Assembly: GCA_963817905.1 (NCBI GenBank)
Contig: CAWFPS010000003.1
Coordinates: forward strand, 248,001-312,000
DNA: 64,000 bases
Direction: 5' to 3'
DNA from: VRUE01 sp963817905
GTDB taxonomy: Bacteria; Actinomycetota; Thermoleophilia; Solirubrobacterales; 70-9
Of this stretch, positions 8,071 through 17,761 are shown piece by piece (the stretch's first letter is position 1; each line of letters begins with the position of its first letter). The translations under genes were made by a program, and so were the position numbers. The notes below the pieces were generated by a model. It was not told the origin of the DNA and ran no database searches. It worked only from the letters and a program-made list of their open reading frames with translations.

Positions 8071-8879
8071 GTAACGGTGACTCGGCCGGGCAGAGGTGGA
8101 CACAACCCGCCCAGCTTCAGCATCGCCAGGGAGATCAACGCCTGAGGTGAGTGAAACCCGAAGGCGCGGCGGGCGATCAGGCGGATCTGGGTGTTGATCG
8201 CCTCCACCCGGGCGTTGGATAGGCCGTGGCGGATCGCCGCCACGATCCCCTCGCGCTGCGCAGCGATCGTGCGCGCCAGCTTGACGAAGGGCCGCAGGCG
8301 ACAGCGCCGCGCCCACTGCAGCCACTCCTCGAGCAGGCGGATAGCCGCCTTCGGTCCCAGCCGGTAGATCTGGCGCAGTTGCTCCTTCAGCAGGTAGGCA
8401 CGGTAGAGCGGCCGGTTGAGCCTCTCGACGCCGGCGAGCTTTGAGCGCTGGCGATCGGTCAGGTTCTCGGGGTTCTTCCACAGGGCGAAGCGGGCGCCCT
8501 TGAGCTCGCGGGCGACGTCGCCCTGCCCCTGGCGTCGCGCCTCGTTCCAGACCTCGCGGCGGACCTTGTCGAGCGCTTCGGTGGCGAGCTGGATCACGTG
8601 GAAGGGATCGACGCAGCGCTTGGCCTTGGGGCAGCGCTTTGCCAGCACCGCCTCGATCCAGACCGCCATGTCGCAGGAGACGAGCTTCAGCCGCTTGGTG
8701 CGCTTCTCACCCAGGGCGTCGAAGAACGCCTCGACGGTCGCCTTGTCGCGCCCCGGCGCCGCCCACACCAGCCTCCCGGTGTCGTGGTCGACTACGACGG
8801 TCAGGTAGCGCTGGCCCTTGCGGTGGGAGATCTCATCGATCCCGATCCGCCGAAGGCCGGCTGACCGGACCCCGTTCAT
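8067..8879 (-). pseudogene. ISL3-family transposase, N-terminal part missing
   Basis: A 270-residue DDE transposase body. It contains RIGIDEISHRKGQRYLTVVV with the first Asp, VSCDMAVW with the second, and the terminal region with NARVEAINTQIR carrying the Glu. Ending CPPLPGR is typical of actinobacterial ISL3 enzymes. The N-terminal zinc-finger and helix-turn-helix region (normally about 120-150 residues) is not present in any frame upstream, where only short unrelated frames are seen. It is therefore read as a truncated, probably inactive remnant. No clear terminal inverted repeats were found. Confidence 0.8.
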
Positions 8880-9175
8880 CGGTCCACCCCGGCAAGCTCC
8901 TCGGCCTCCACGTCTGAAGGATTGCACGACGCCGAGCGGGCGGAGGATCGGGCTCCGGCTCTGCTCGATCCCACGTTGTTGCATCACTCCCCGCACCGCT
9001 CCGCACGCTCGTCCCAGGCGCTGCGTGCGATCGTGCGGGGGCGCACGAGCCCGCAACGAACATCGGGGCGATCAAGCGCTAGAAGCCGACCTTCAGGCGC
9101 ACCGCATCACGGATGCATCACATCTCATATGAGCTCATGCAATACGAGTGCACCCTCACAAGGTTTTACCATCTG

Positions 9176-9727
9176 CTATCGCTCGCAGCCGCTGGGCTCA
9201 CGAACTTCTACCAGTCGTCCACTGCCAGCAAACGCTTCTAGACCCCGCAGACAATACCTACCAGCAACCTCTCGCACTCCATAGCGTAGGCCTTTCACTC
9301 CGCTAGCCATTCTCTTGCCGCGAGACAGCCGCATCAAGTGCATCACACTACGCTTGCGTCCGCGAAGCCACACCCGGACCTGCCTGACCCTGGGCGGATA
9401 CACCATTACGAGAATTGTTCTCTCTCTATGCCCTTTTCCTTCCGACTTACTAGAAATAATAGGCGTTTTGCTAAGGTTACCATCGCATACTGTCAGCACG
9501 CTACCGCTAGACTCTCCGCTACTAGTCATCGCCCTAATGCATACGGGCGTTCGTCGACGCCCACTCCCTCGATAAGCAGACACCGACCACCTAAAACTTC
9601 CGACTTGGCCGCGCGCGAGTTGCACCTCTCGATCCACCTTAGCCATGCATACAGTGGACACAACAACAAGCACTCCGACAGTAAGTGGACACAGGCGCAC
9701 GATCTGACTGTTACAACACCTCATCAT
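9176..9727 (-). CDS. putative exported protein, unknown function
   Basis: A 183-residue protein with one hydrophobic N-terminal stretch (VRLCPLTVGVLVVVSTVCMA) that may be a signal or anchor. A beta-rich body follows with scattered cysteines and TILVMVYPPRVRQVRVWL, reminiscent of small secreted actinobacterial proteins. The start at 9727 overlaps the TGA of the upstream gene (ATGATGA), arguing for a real coupled gene. Base composition is lower in GC than its surroundings, as in the two genes upstream. No family is recognised. Confidence 0.5.
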   Translation of the reverse strand: MMRCCNSQIVRLCPLTVGVLVVVSTVCMAKVDREVQLARGQVGSFRWSVSAYRGSGRRRTPVCIRAMTSSGESSGSVLTVCDGNLSKTPIISSKSEGKGHRERTILVMVYPPRVRQVRVWLRGRKRSVMHLMRLSRGKRMASGVKGLRYGVREVAGRYCLRGLEAFAGSGRLVEVREPSGCER

Positions 9728-10044
9728 GGAGGCCAACTCGTCGTTCCGCCCCACGGACTGATCAATACGCTGAGTTGAGCGGCCACCAATGCCGTGACGA
9801 TTATCGACCCCAGTCGATGGCTATTGGTCCCCGCAGATATCAGCGAGATCTGCAGAAATGCAACGCATTGCCAAGCTATCAAACCGCTTCGCGCAATCTT
9901 AGAGCCCCTTAGCAGTCCGAGCACCAGCAATAGCCACAAGATGCTAGGCCAAGCTGACATTCGAAGCTCTATACCTCCAATGCCCGCTAGTCCGCTCACG
10001 ACAAACAGCCCACTCAACACGACGTATACCCTAGGCCCCCACAT
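9724..10044 (-). CDS. small multi-pass membrane protein
   Basis: A 106-residue protein with about three to four hydrophobic helices (starting WGPRVYVVLSGLFVVSGLAG), without recognisable motif. It begins 5 nt after the stop of the giant beta-propeller gene and ends overlapping the next gene, so the three form one operon. A small membrane protein directly after a huge secreted protein could be an immunity, anchoring or export partner, but nothing in the sequence proves this. Lower GC than the chromosome average suggests acquisition with its neighbours. Confidence 0.55.
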   Translation of the reverse strand: MWGPRVYVVLSGLFVVSGLAGIGGIELRMSAWPSILWLLLVLGLLRGSKIARSGLIAWQCVAFLQISLISAGTNSHRLGSIIVTALVAAQLSVLISPWGGTTSWPP

Positions 10045-10048
10045 CTAA

Positions 10049-13000
10049 TCACTCGCACGCCGACAACGGGTTGCACAGTGCGGCGGTGTTATGACCCGAC
10101 ACATATCCGTCGCCATACAGATATACCGTCAAGTGCTCAGGGGCCGAAAACGTTGCGCCGAGAATCCCAGTGAGATGGTAGAGAACACGCGCCGAAATGT
10201 GATAACCATTGCCATAAGGCTGGTGATTTTGACCAGCCCAGCCACAATGGTCGACTGCAATGGAACTGAGGTGTGAACCATAGGGACAAGACGGATGAGG
10301 CTTGTTTTCCTTCCACCACGCATACTTACCATTATATTCAAAACGACCAGCAATTGCGACGTCCCATGCGGCACAGCCAAGAGGGCCGCTCCATGCACAC
10401 TGATCCCATCGAAAGCCAAGTGAATGCGCCTTGTGGTTGGCTGTCGATATGGTCGCCCCTTCGTTGTCAGTCGATCCGTTGGCCAGGGCTATGGGCGGGC
10501 CAACCCAGAAGTATTCGGCCACGGGAGCGGAATTTTCGACTTCTCCGCTTTCCAGTAGTTCCTGGGCTTCCTGTTCTTCGCGTTCGCGCTGTTCTCGTTC
10601 TTCTCGAATTTCTTGTTCGTTCTTTGGTCGAGCCACTATTTGTGTGCTAAAGCCGCCCTCCCAGCCCGATCCAGCGATAACTGGATAGGTGAAAGTGTTT
10701 TCATGGTGATGTACATGCAAGGTCACGACTTCTCCTTCGCTCACGGATAGAGTTGTCGGGACTTCCATGCCTACTGCATCGTGCGCCGGCTCGGCAGTGA
10801 TCGTCAGCGCAGGAGTACCGTCCGAGAAATCAACCTCGGCCGTCTGATCGTCTACGCTATACAGGGTCTGATCATTAAATAGCCTGACTTTCCATGAAAA
10901 AGTTTCGGGGCCAGCTGTATTTCGGATGGATTGAAACACTGTCGTTCCGTTGAAGACGGGTCGGATAATCGTATCGGCGTTGCTATTTGTATTTGAGGAG
11001 ATCGTGGTTGCGTCGTTGGATATTGTGGCTGGGGTTGAGTCCACAGCGGTACTGAGTGGCTGCGCTTCCACCGTTGTTTCGGGGGTCCCAATGGTAAATC
11101 CATTTTCGGGATTGCTCGCGATGACCGACACGTCAGGGATACCAGAGGAAATTAGATTATTTTCTGCGGCTTCTTCGAGTTGTGGATTATTACCATCTTC
11201 TCGCTCGCTCACGTCTATGATTTCGGCCGTAGGTGCTACAAGGGTCGAGCCCGCCGTTGCATCGACAGCTTTCAGCGTATCCTCTGCTTCGCCAATTGTG
11301 ATATGCCCTTCGGGATCGACATTTAGTGTCCATTGCACGATCTTTTCGTTTCCCGCGCCGTCGGTGGCGACGATTTCTGCCGCGTGTGCCCCGCCCGAGT
11401 ATTCGCTTATGTCGATGGAGTTCGCGAGAGTCTCTTCGCAACCGCCATCGGGGCATTTCTGGTTGCTGGCCGCCACTTCTTTCCCATCGATCTCGAAGTC
11501 GACCGAGGTGACACCGTAGCCGCTGTCTGTGGCCGAAACGCTCAGCCCATAGGCTTCCTGTTCGACCCAGCCTTCGGGAGCGTTGAAGAGTTCTCCCCCG
11601 GCTTGGATCGTCGGTTTGATTTCGTCGGCTTCGATCTCGATCGGCAGCGTTTCGGTGCTCGTTCGGCCATAGGCATCGGTGGCTTGGACTTCGACTTCGT
11701 GTTCTCCTTCCGCGAGCGTTGTGGAGTCGAGTAGCCACTCCGGAGAGACTTCGCAGACGGCGGCGGCACAGCTTGCACTCGTTTCGAGCACCTGTTCGCC
11801 GTCAACGCTGATTTCGGCGTCCACCTGGGATGTGGATCCGTTGGAGGGCGAGGGGTTCCACGCTTGGATTCGGTCCGCGTCGACATCGCTCACCCAGACT
11901 CGCCCGTCCGGGCCGGCCGAGAGTCCGAATGGTTCTTCCAGCTGGTTCGTCGATCCGTCCTGGCCAAAGTTTCCGACAAAATGGCCCTGCGAGTCGAAGC
12001 CCTTGACGCGACCGCTGCTGGCATCGCTCGCCCACACGTCGCCGGTCGCATCAACGGTGATGCCCAACGGTTGGGAGAGACTGCCGGCTCCCGATCCTTC
12101 CTGGCCGTATTCACCGAGGGGAGCTCCGGCTTCGCTGAACTTGTCGATCCTGTGGTTTCCCGCATCGGCGACCCAGACGTTGCTGTTTGCGTCGACTGCG
12201 ATGCCGAAAGGAGTTTGCATCTGCCCTTTACCCGAGCCCGATGTGCCGATCCATTCCCACAGCCATTCGCCTTCGGGGCCGAAGCGTTCCACCCGGTCCC
12301 CTTGGGTGTCGGCAACCCAGATCGTTTCTTCTTCGTCGATCGCGATGCCAGTCGGGTATTCGAGCGGGAAGACGGCCTGTTCGACTTCCCCGAGGTATTC
12401 CCCTTCGGGCGTAAAGTGCTCGACCCGGCCGTTGCCCGAGTCGGTGACCCAGAGGTTTCCTTCGGTGTCGATGGCGACGCCGTGCGGTTCGCTCAGCTGG
12501 CCTTCTTCAGAGCCCGATTCGCCGAACTGCGAGAGGTACTCGCCTTCGGGACCGAACTCCTCGACGCGGTCGTTGCCCGTGTCTGCGACCCAGTGGTTGC
12601 CTTCGGGGTCGGTGGCGATCCCCGTGGGGGCACTCAGCTGGCCTTCTCCGGATCCGGAGGTGCCGACCGAGAGGGTGAGCGAGGCTGGAATGCCCTCCGG
12701 CCGCCAGGCCTGCAGTTGATCGGCCCCGCCGGCCGTCACCCAGATGTTGCCTCCGGGGCCGGCCGCGACGCCATAGGGTTCTTCAAGCGAGCCGTATTTG
12801 CCCATGCCAAACAGGCTCAGGTAGTCGCCCTGAGGGCTGAACTCCTCGACGCTCCACGCTTCGGGGGAGGCGACCCAAAGGTCGCCGTCAAGGTCAACGT
12901 TGACGTCGGTCGGGCGGTAAAGCGCTCCGGCGCCGGAGCTTTCGTCGCCGATTTCGCCGAGGTATTCTCCGCTTTCGCTCACCTTGTCTATCCGGTTGTT

Positions 13001-16000
13001 GGCGGTGTCGGCGATCAAGATGTCGTTGTTGCGGTCTACGGCCAGGCCGTGGGGTTCATCGAGTTCGCCTCCATAACCCACGGTGCCGTAGAGTTCCAAA
13101 AACCAGCCGAAGTCCCATTCGCCTTCGGGGCCGAAGCGTTCCACCCGGTCCCCTTGGGTGTCGGCAACCCAGATCGTTTCTTCTTCGTCGATCGCGATGC
13201 CAGTCGGGTATTCGAGCGGGAAGACGGCCTGTTCGACTTCCCCGAGGTATTCCCCTTCGGGCGTAAAGTGCTCGACCCGGCCGTTGCCCGAGTCGGTGAC
13301 CCAGAGGTTTCCTTCGGTGTCGATGGCGACGCCGTGCGGTTCGCTCAGCTGGCCTTCTTCAGAGCCCGATTCGCCGAACTGCGAGAGGTACTCGCCTTCG
13401 GGACCGAACTCCTCGACGCGGTCGTTGCCCGTGTCTGCGACCCAGTGGTTGCCTTCGGGGTCGGTGGCGATCCCCGTGGGGGCACTCAGCTGGCCTTCTC
13501 CGGATCCGGAGGTGCCGGCTTCGATCACGGGTTCCAGCGGCCGTGGCGGGGCGACCCACTTCTCTATCCGGTTGTTGTGGGTGTCGGCGACCCAGAAGTT
13601 GCCTTTGGGATCGATGGCGATCCCTTCCGGCCAGTAGAACTGGCCCAAGCCCGTGCCGTAGTAGCCGAACTGGGAACGGTATTCGCCGTCGGCGGTGAAC
13701 TCCTCGACCCGGTTCTTGGTCGTCTCGACCACGTAGAGATTGCCTTCGGAGTCCGTCGCCAGGCCGGTGGGCCCGTAGAGTTCCCCGTTGCCCCAGCCGC
13801 TTTCATCGATCGCGCCCAAGAGCTGGCCGCCGGCGCTGAACTTCTGCACGCGCCATTCTTCGCTGATCCACAGTTCGCCGCTGAGGCCGAAGGCGATGTC
13901 TGTCGGCGTGTGGAGCTGTCCTTTTTCAGTGCCATAGGAGCCGAACTGGCTCAGGTATTTGCCTGACGCGCTGAACTTCAAGACGTGGCCTTTTTCCCAA
14001 TCGCAGACCCAGACGTTGCCCTGCTTGTCGACCCCGATGCAACTGGCGTTGCCGACCGAGCCTTCGCCGGCTTCGCTGCCGCCGAAGGAGAGCAGGCATT
14101 CGCCTTTGGCGTTGTACTTGGCAATGAAGCCATTGCCGTTGGCAACCCAGATGTTGTCCGATGCATCTACTGCCAGGTCACGAGGATCGTCGAGGCCACA
14201 GCCTTTGTAGCTGTATTCGCCGATTTCCTTTACGAAGTTGCCACCGCTGTCGAACTCCGCGATCCTGCCTTCAGAGGAACGCAAAGCCCAAACGTTGCCT
14301 TGGGAGTCAAGCGCGATGTCCTCGCCACTTGAGAGATGAGAGCCGCCGAATCCAAACGAGGCTATCGGGGCGGGAGCCTTGTACTTCTGCCCTGCTTCAG
14401 TCGATGCATCGACGTCGAGTGAGTAGCGCGGGCGTTCGCTGCCGAGTGCTTCCTGTTCGGTCAGCGATCCCGCCAAGCCTACTTCGGGAGCCGGGGCAGG
14501 GTCCAGTTTGAAGGCGCGGGTCTTCGTCTTTGCCAAGCCGACCCCATCGAGCGCGGTCACTTGCAGCGTATGTTTACCCGCTGAGAACTGGTCTGCTTCG
14601 AGCGTCCAGCTGCGAATGGTCGAGCAGCTTTCCGTTTCGCAGCCTGGCGCCGATTCGCTTACGACTTTGCCGTCCACCTTGACCGTGGTCGCTGCAACGC
14701 CCGACTGCGGCGCGGATTTCGTTCCGTCGTTAGCAGAGATATCGAGCCGGTAGGTTGGCCAGCTTTCGCCAACGGCTGCGACTTCGCTGAGGGGACCCGA
14801 AATCGAGAGTGTTGGGGCCGTGTGATCGACCTTGACTTGCGCTTTCGCTACTTGCGATTTGTGTCCCAGTGGGTCTTCAGCCACAAACGACAAAGTGTCG
14901 ATCCCCTGCGGCAGCGCACCAGGATCGTACACCAACGATGGCGCCGAGCTATATTTCGACCAGATTCTCGGACACGCATCACCTGGCACCCCAGTACATC
15001 CGTATTTTGTCGTCCAACTAGGAGATACTTCGCCATCGAGCGCAATCATGATCGAGTAGACCCCAAGGCCCGAATCGCTCACCGTAAAGTCAAAAGGAGC
15101 CGAAGATTGATTGAGCCACTGTGTTGGACTTCCAATTGGCGCAAAGGACGGAAGATCGTCTTCCGACTCGCCGAGTTCAACCGTAGCCGTGGTAGCCCTA
15201 ACCTGAGCAGGGTCATAGGCAGACACGTCTTCCATGGCCCACAGGCCTATCGACGCAACCTTAACCTCTTTATTATTACTTTTATTTTCAAATTCATACA
15301 CGTGACTCGTATCTGATACGCCATGTTCTTTGTAGCCGTCAATGGATAGAAGGCTGACCCAGTCTTTCTGATTGATATCCCACAGACCTGCCTTGAGATA
15401 GGGACTGAGCACTTCACTGCCAGCCCACCAGGTCAGCCCGGACAAACTCATTCCACTTATGAAGCTAGTTGGCTTTGGGTTGTCATGGAAGTACCGCGGA
15501 ACCGTGTAGATGAACGCGGCGTGGTCCCCTTCTTTGGCGGGATAAGTCGCGCTACTCACATCGAGGCCATATTCGCCGTATTCGCCATTTAAATTGTTAT
15601 GCGTCTGAAACGGCGGCGCATCATTCACGTATGGATAGTTCGTATAGCCACCAACCGTTTCAGGGCTCCACTCTTCGTAACCCGTATTGCCTGTTATGCC
15701 TGTTTGGACTTCGCCTGCTTCCCAGCTAAAGCTCTGGAAAAGCGGGTCCAAGAGAACCGGTAGCTGGGTCGACGCTTCCGGTGAGACCGTTATCACCAGG
15801 ACATCCCCGGTGACCGCCATTTCTACTGGAACTGACTCGCCGCGCGCGTCAATCGCATTGGGGGGCGCGACTGTGACGAGCGTATCACCGTTCTTGACTA
15901 CCTCGGCCCCACCTGCTTCTGTTCCCGTAAGCCGTGATCCAGGGGGAAGGCTCAGCTTGAATGCCTGCTCGAAGGTCCCAGCCATCTGCCGTATTTGGGT

Positions 16001-16801
16001 GAGTGTCTCAAGGCCAGTAGGCGTAGGTAGCAAAACGAGATCCGTGTCTTGTCTAACGTTTGGATAGAACGCAGTTCCAGAGCCTCCCGTTGACGCCTCG
16101 CGGTTGGCCGCGACCCCCACCACTTCTATTCCTACATCGGATTCAGGGAGCTCGATGGCTTTGCCGGCCTTTTCAGGGAATTCGACTTCTACGAGCGGGT
16201 TTTCTGGGCGTAGAGCGCCACCCCGGCGTTCCAAGCTGAGACTGACGGGTTCAAGTTTGCCGGAAGCAGCTTTAGCACGCAGCGGTGTAGTCGAGTCCAG
16301 AAGGGTTGGTCCCTTTGCTAGACCGGAAGTGGGCTCGCTCTCATTAGTTTGTGTTGCATGAGAGACGACGGCCACATTGTCAGTTAGGAATTTGGTTACG
16401 CGCAAATCATTAAGAGGTTCGGCGGTACCATTTAGCTCAGGTCCGAAAACACCAGTGAGGAGATCAAGGGCGTCTTCCCGGCCAATATCGCGGAGCGGCG
16501 CTCCTTCCGCCGCGAATGGATGCGTAACGGCTATAGGGACAGTGCCATCTGCCTCGTCTCCTTTCGGGGGGCTGCCCGCAAGGACCGATACGGACCTCAG
16601 GTCGGCAGCTGACTGAGGCTGGGCCCTCGTAGGTGCGTTTTCAGCAGACGCCGCAAGTGCGGGTGCCACCGAGATGGCGGTGAGCAAGGCAAAGAAGAGC
16701 CCGACCCACCTAACGCGACCTACGTTTGTTGCGCTTCTAGACAGTCCCACGTCGCCTCGCCGTTTAGAAAACGACTTTAGAGTGTTTGGGTACATGTGCA
16801 T
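10049..16801 (-). CDS. giant secreted NHL-repeat protein (three six-bladed propellers)
   Basis: About 2250 residues. A signal peptide (VGLFFALLTAISVAPALAAS) precedes a beta-rich region like the N-terminus of large wall-associated actinobacterial proteins. Two Ig-like segments near 560-800 and 1650-1900 flank a stretch near 815-1650 with 18 blades of the type AIDxxGNxWVADT, enough for three six-bladed NHL propellers. An acidic Glu/Arg/Gln coiled segment (NEQEIREEREQREREEQEAQ) leads to a Cys/Trp-rich C-terminal domain of about 190 residues unlike the rest. TATTGT lies 4 nt before the chosen ATG. The role is probably surface adhesion or binding; the C-terminal domain may be the active part. GC is lower than in neighbouring regions. 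Confidence 0.8.
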   Translation of the reverse strand: MHMYPNTLKSFSKRRGDVGLSRSATNVGRVRWVGLFFALLTAISVAPALAASAENAPTRAQPQSAADLRSVSVLAGSPPKGDEADGTVPIAVTHPFAAEGAPLRDIGREDALDLLTGVFGPELNGTAEPLNDLRVTKFLTDNVAVVSHATQTNESEPTSGLAKGPTLLDSTTPLRAKAASGKLEPVSLSLERRGGALRPENPLVEVEFPEKAGKAIELPESDVGIEVVGVAANREASTGGSGTAFYPNVRQDTDLVLLPTPTGLETLTQIRQMAGTFEQAFKLSLPPGSRLTGTEAGGAEVVKNGDTLVTVAPPNAIDARGESVPVEMAVTGDVLVITVSPEASTQLPVLLDPLFQSFSWEAGEVQTGITGNTGYEEWSPETVGGYTNYPYVNDAPPFQTHNNLNGEYGEYGLDVSSATYPAKEGDHAAFIYTVPRYFHDNPKPTSFISGMSLSGLTWWAGSEVLSPYLKAGLWDINQKDWVSLLSIDGYKEHGVSDTSHVYEFENKSNNKEVKVASIGLWAMEDVSAYDPAQVRATTATVELGESEDDLPSFAPIGSPTQWLNQSSAPFDFTVSDSGLGVYSIMIALDGEVSPSWTTKYGCTGVPGDACPRIWSKYSSAPSLVYDPGALPQGIDTLSFVAEDPLGHKSQVAKAQVKVDHTAPTLSISGPLSEVAAVGESWPTYRLDISANDGTKSAPQSGVAATTVKVDGKVVSESAPGCETESCSTIRSWTLEADQFSAGKHTLQVTALDGVGLAKTKTRAFKLDPAPAPEVGLAGSLTEQEALGSERPRYSLDVDASTEAGQKYKAPAPIASFGFGGSHLSSGEDIALDSQGNVWALRSSEGRIAEFDSGGNFVKEIGEYSYKGCGLDDPRDLAVDASDNIWVANGNGFIAKYNAKGECLLSFGGSEAGEGSVGNASCIGVDKQGNVWVCDWEKGHVLKFSASGKYLSQFGSYGTEKGQLHTPTDIAFGLSGELWISEEWRVQKFSAGGQLLGAIDESGWGNGELYGPTGLATDSEGNLYVVETTKNRVEEFTADGEYRSQFGYYGTGLGQFYWPEGIAIDPKGNFWVADTHNNRIEKWVAPPRPLEPVIEAGTSGSGEGQLSAPTGIATDPEGNHWVADTGNDRVEEFGPEGEYLSQFGESGSEEGQLSEPHGVAIDTEGNLWVTDSGNGRVEHFTPEGEYLGEVEQAVFPLEYPTGIAIDEEETIWVADTQGDRVERFGPEGEWDFGWFLELYGTVGYGGELDEPHGLAVDRNNDILIADTANNRIDKVSESGEYLGEIGDESSGAGALYRPTDVNVDLDGDLWVASPEAWSVEEFSPQGDYLSLFGMGKYGSLEEPYGVAAGPGGNIWVTAGGADQLQAWRPEGIPASLTLSVGTSGSGEGQLSAPTGIATDPEGNHWVADTGNDRVEEFGPEGEYLSQFGESGSEEGQLSEPHGVAIDTEGNLWVTDSGNGRVEHFTPEGEYLGEVEQAVFPLEYPTGIAIDEEETIWVADTQGDRVERFGPEGEWLWEWIGTSGSGKGQMQTPFGIAVDANSNVWVADAGNHRIDKFSEAGAPLGEYGQEGSGAGSLSQPLGITVDATGDVWASDASSGRVKGFDSQGHFVGNFGQDGSTNQLEEPFGLSAGPDGRVWVSDVDADRIQAWNPSPSNGSTSQVDAEISVDGEQVLETSASCAAAVCEVSPEWLLDSTTLAEGEHEVEVQATDAYGRTSTETLPIEIEADEIKPTIQAGGELFNAPEGWVEQEAYGLSVSATDSGYGVTSVDFEIDGKEVAASNQKCPDGGCEETLANSIDISEYSGGAHAAEIVATDGAGNEKIVQWTLNVDPEGHITIGEAEDTLKAVDATAGSTLVAPTAEIIDVSEREDGNNPQLEEAAENNLISSGIPDVSVIASNPENGFTIGTPETTVEAQPLSTAVDSTPATISNDATTISSNTNSNADTIIRPVFNGTTVFQSIRNTAGPETFSWKVRLFNDQTLYSVDDQTAEVDFSDGTPALTITAEPAHDAVGMEVPTTLSVSEGEVVTLHVHHHENTFTYPVIAGSGWEGGFSTQIVARPKNEQEIREEREQREREEQEAQELLESGEVENSAPVAEYFWVGPPIALANGSTDNEGATISTANHKAHSLGFRWDQCAWSGPLGCAAWDVAIAGRFEYNGKYAWWKENKPHPSCPYGSHLSSIAVDHCGWAGQNHQPYGNGYHISARVLYHLTGILGATFSAPEHLTVYLYGDGYVSGHNTAALCNPLSACE
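12263..12665 (-). repeat. 403-bp direct repeat, copy A (inside propeller gene)
   Basis: A block encoding about 134 residues (three NHL blades) that appears identical to 13115-13517. Both copies are in frame and 852 bp apart. The identity includes silent positions, so the duplication or conversion is recent compared with the other blades, which differ widely. Confidence 0.9.
13115..13517 (-). repeat. 403-bp direct repeat, copy B (inside propeller gene)
   Basis: Partner of the block at 12263-12665. The copies diverge sharply on both sides: ending TGCCG then ACCGA in one and GCTTC in the other. Such a repeat can expand or contract by recombination and could also be collapsed or duplicated by assembly. 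Confidence 0.9.
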
Positions 16802-16899
16802 TACCACAATAGTTGGTTGTCGTTCTCGAATGCAATACCTAGAAATAACGATTTCGCTAAAATATGGTTTAGCGCCAGTTTTCGGTCGAAGCTCGGTGG

Positions 16900-17761
16900 G
16901 AGGCGACGTATCCGTGGCGGCTGGGGAAGTCCGCGGCCAATGGATATGGCCCGGCGGGCACTGCGCTGCGGCCGAGGTGCCGCTGTGCCTCGGCGATGCG
17001 GCGCTGTGCGCGGGTCCGCGCGGCTCGCGCGGCTGCGCCCTTCGGTTGCTTGCCGAGTGCGTCGGTTTTGTCCGTGGTGTCGTGACGGCGGCGGTAGGTG
17101 GCGATCTCCTGCGCGCCTTTGCCCCCGCGAGCGCCTTGTCGAGAGGTCGGCGTTGCCGAGGTGCGGTCCAAGCGCATTGTAGATCGCCTGGCTCGGTTCC
17201 AGGCGAGCCTCTTGAACATCGCGACGGACCAGGTAGTCGATCCGCTGATCGACCAGCACGGTTTCGAGGCGGCGGGATGGATCGGGCGGCTTCGGCTCGG
17301 CGGTGGCCGTGGGGTCGGGCGGCGCGTCGCGCTCCGCGATGCAGCGTTGCAGACGCTCGGACTGGTTCGCCTCACCTGTGGTGACGCGGGCCAGCTCGTC
17401 GTCAGTGGGCTCTCTCATGGTTTCCACGCCGAAGTTGGTGGGCGCGTAGCCGTGATCGTGCGCGGGAGCGCCATCGTCGGTGCGCCGATCGAGGTAGCGA
17501 GCATTCAAGATGACGACCGGCTCGCGGTTTTTGGGGTTGGCTCTGGCGCCGGATCGTGTCAAGGGTGATCGGCTCGGTTGCGCGGGTCAGGTGGCGGTAA
17601 GCGCCGCCGGGGCCGATAGCACCGATCTGGCGCGGGTCACCAATCGGGACGAGCTTGCCGTTTCGCTCGGGGGCGAGAAAGCGGAGCGCGCGTCGAGATC
17701 GGGGTTCGAAAACGGGTCTCGGGCCTCGATCATTCCGGCAGGACGGTCGAGAGTGCATCAC
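16900..17761 (-). pseudogene. TraA/TrwC-type conjugative relaxase remnant, frameshifted
   Basis: Pieces of a relaxase-helicase are spread over three frames. The upstream frame has KLVPIGDPRQIGAIGPGG and EPITLDTIRRQ, a superfamily I helicase motif as in TraA. Frame two follows with REPVVILNARYLDRRTDDG and ARLEPSQAIYNALGPHLGN. Frame three has GAQEIATYRRRHDTTDKTDA, typical of the C-terminal region of actinobacterial TraA. The order is right for one gene broken by at least two frameshifts and missing its N-terminal relaxase domain. It marks a decayed conjugative element. Confidence 0.7.

Noticed and set aside
9315..9778. Plus-strand frames in the 9.3-9.8 kb segment
   Set aside because: The minus-strand frame is coupled to its upst​ream neighbour and has protein-like hydrophobic pattern; the plus frames are rich in Arg/Thr/Pro shadows.
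11864..13966. 700-codon open frame antisense to the propeller gene
   Set aside because: It mirrors the blade repeats of the opposite strand and lacks signal, motif or start context; the sense strand has a full signal peptide and domain order.
10049..16801. Rhs/YD-repeat polymorphic toxin
   Set aside because: No YD repeats, no DPxGL-type core end and no recognised nuclease or deaminase motif; the blades are clearly NHL type.
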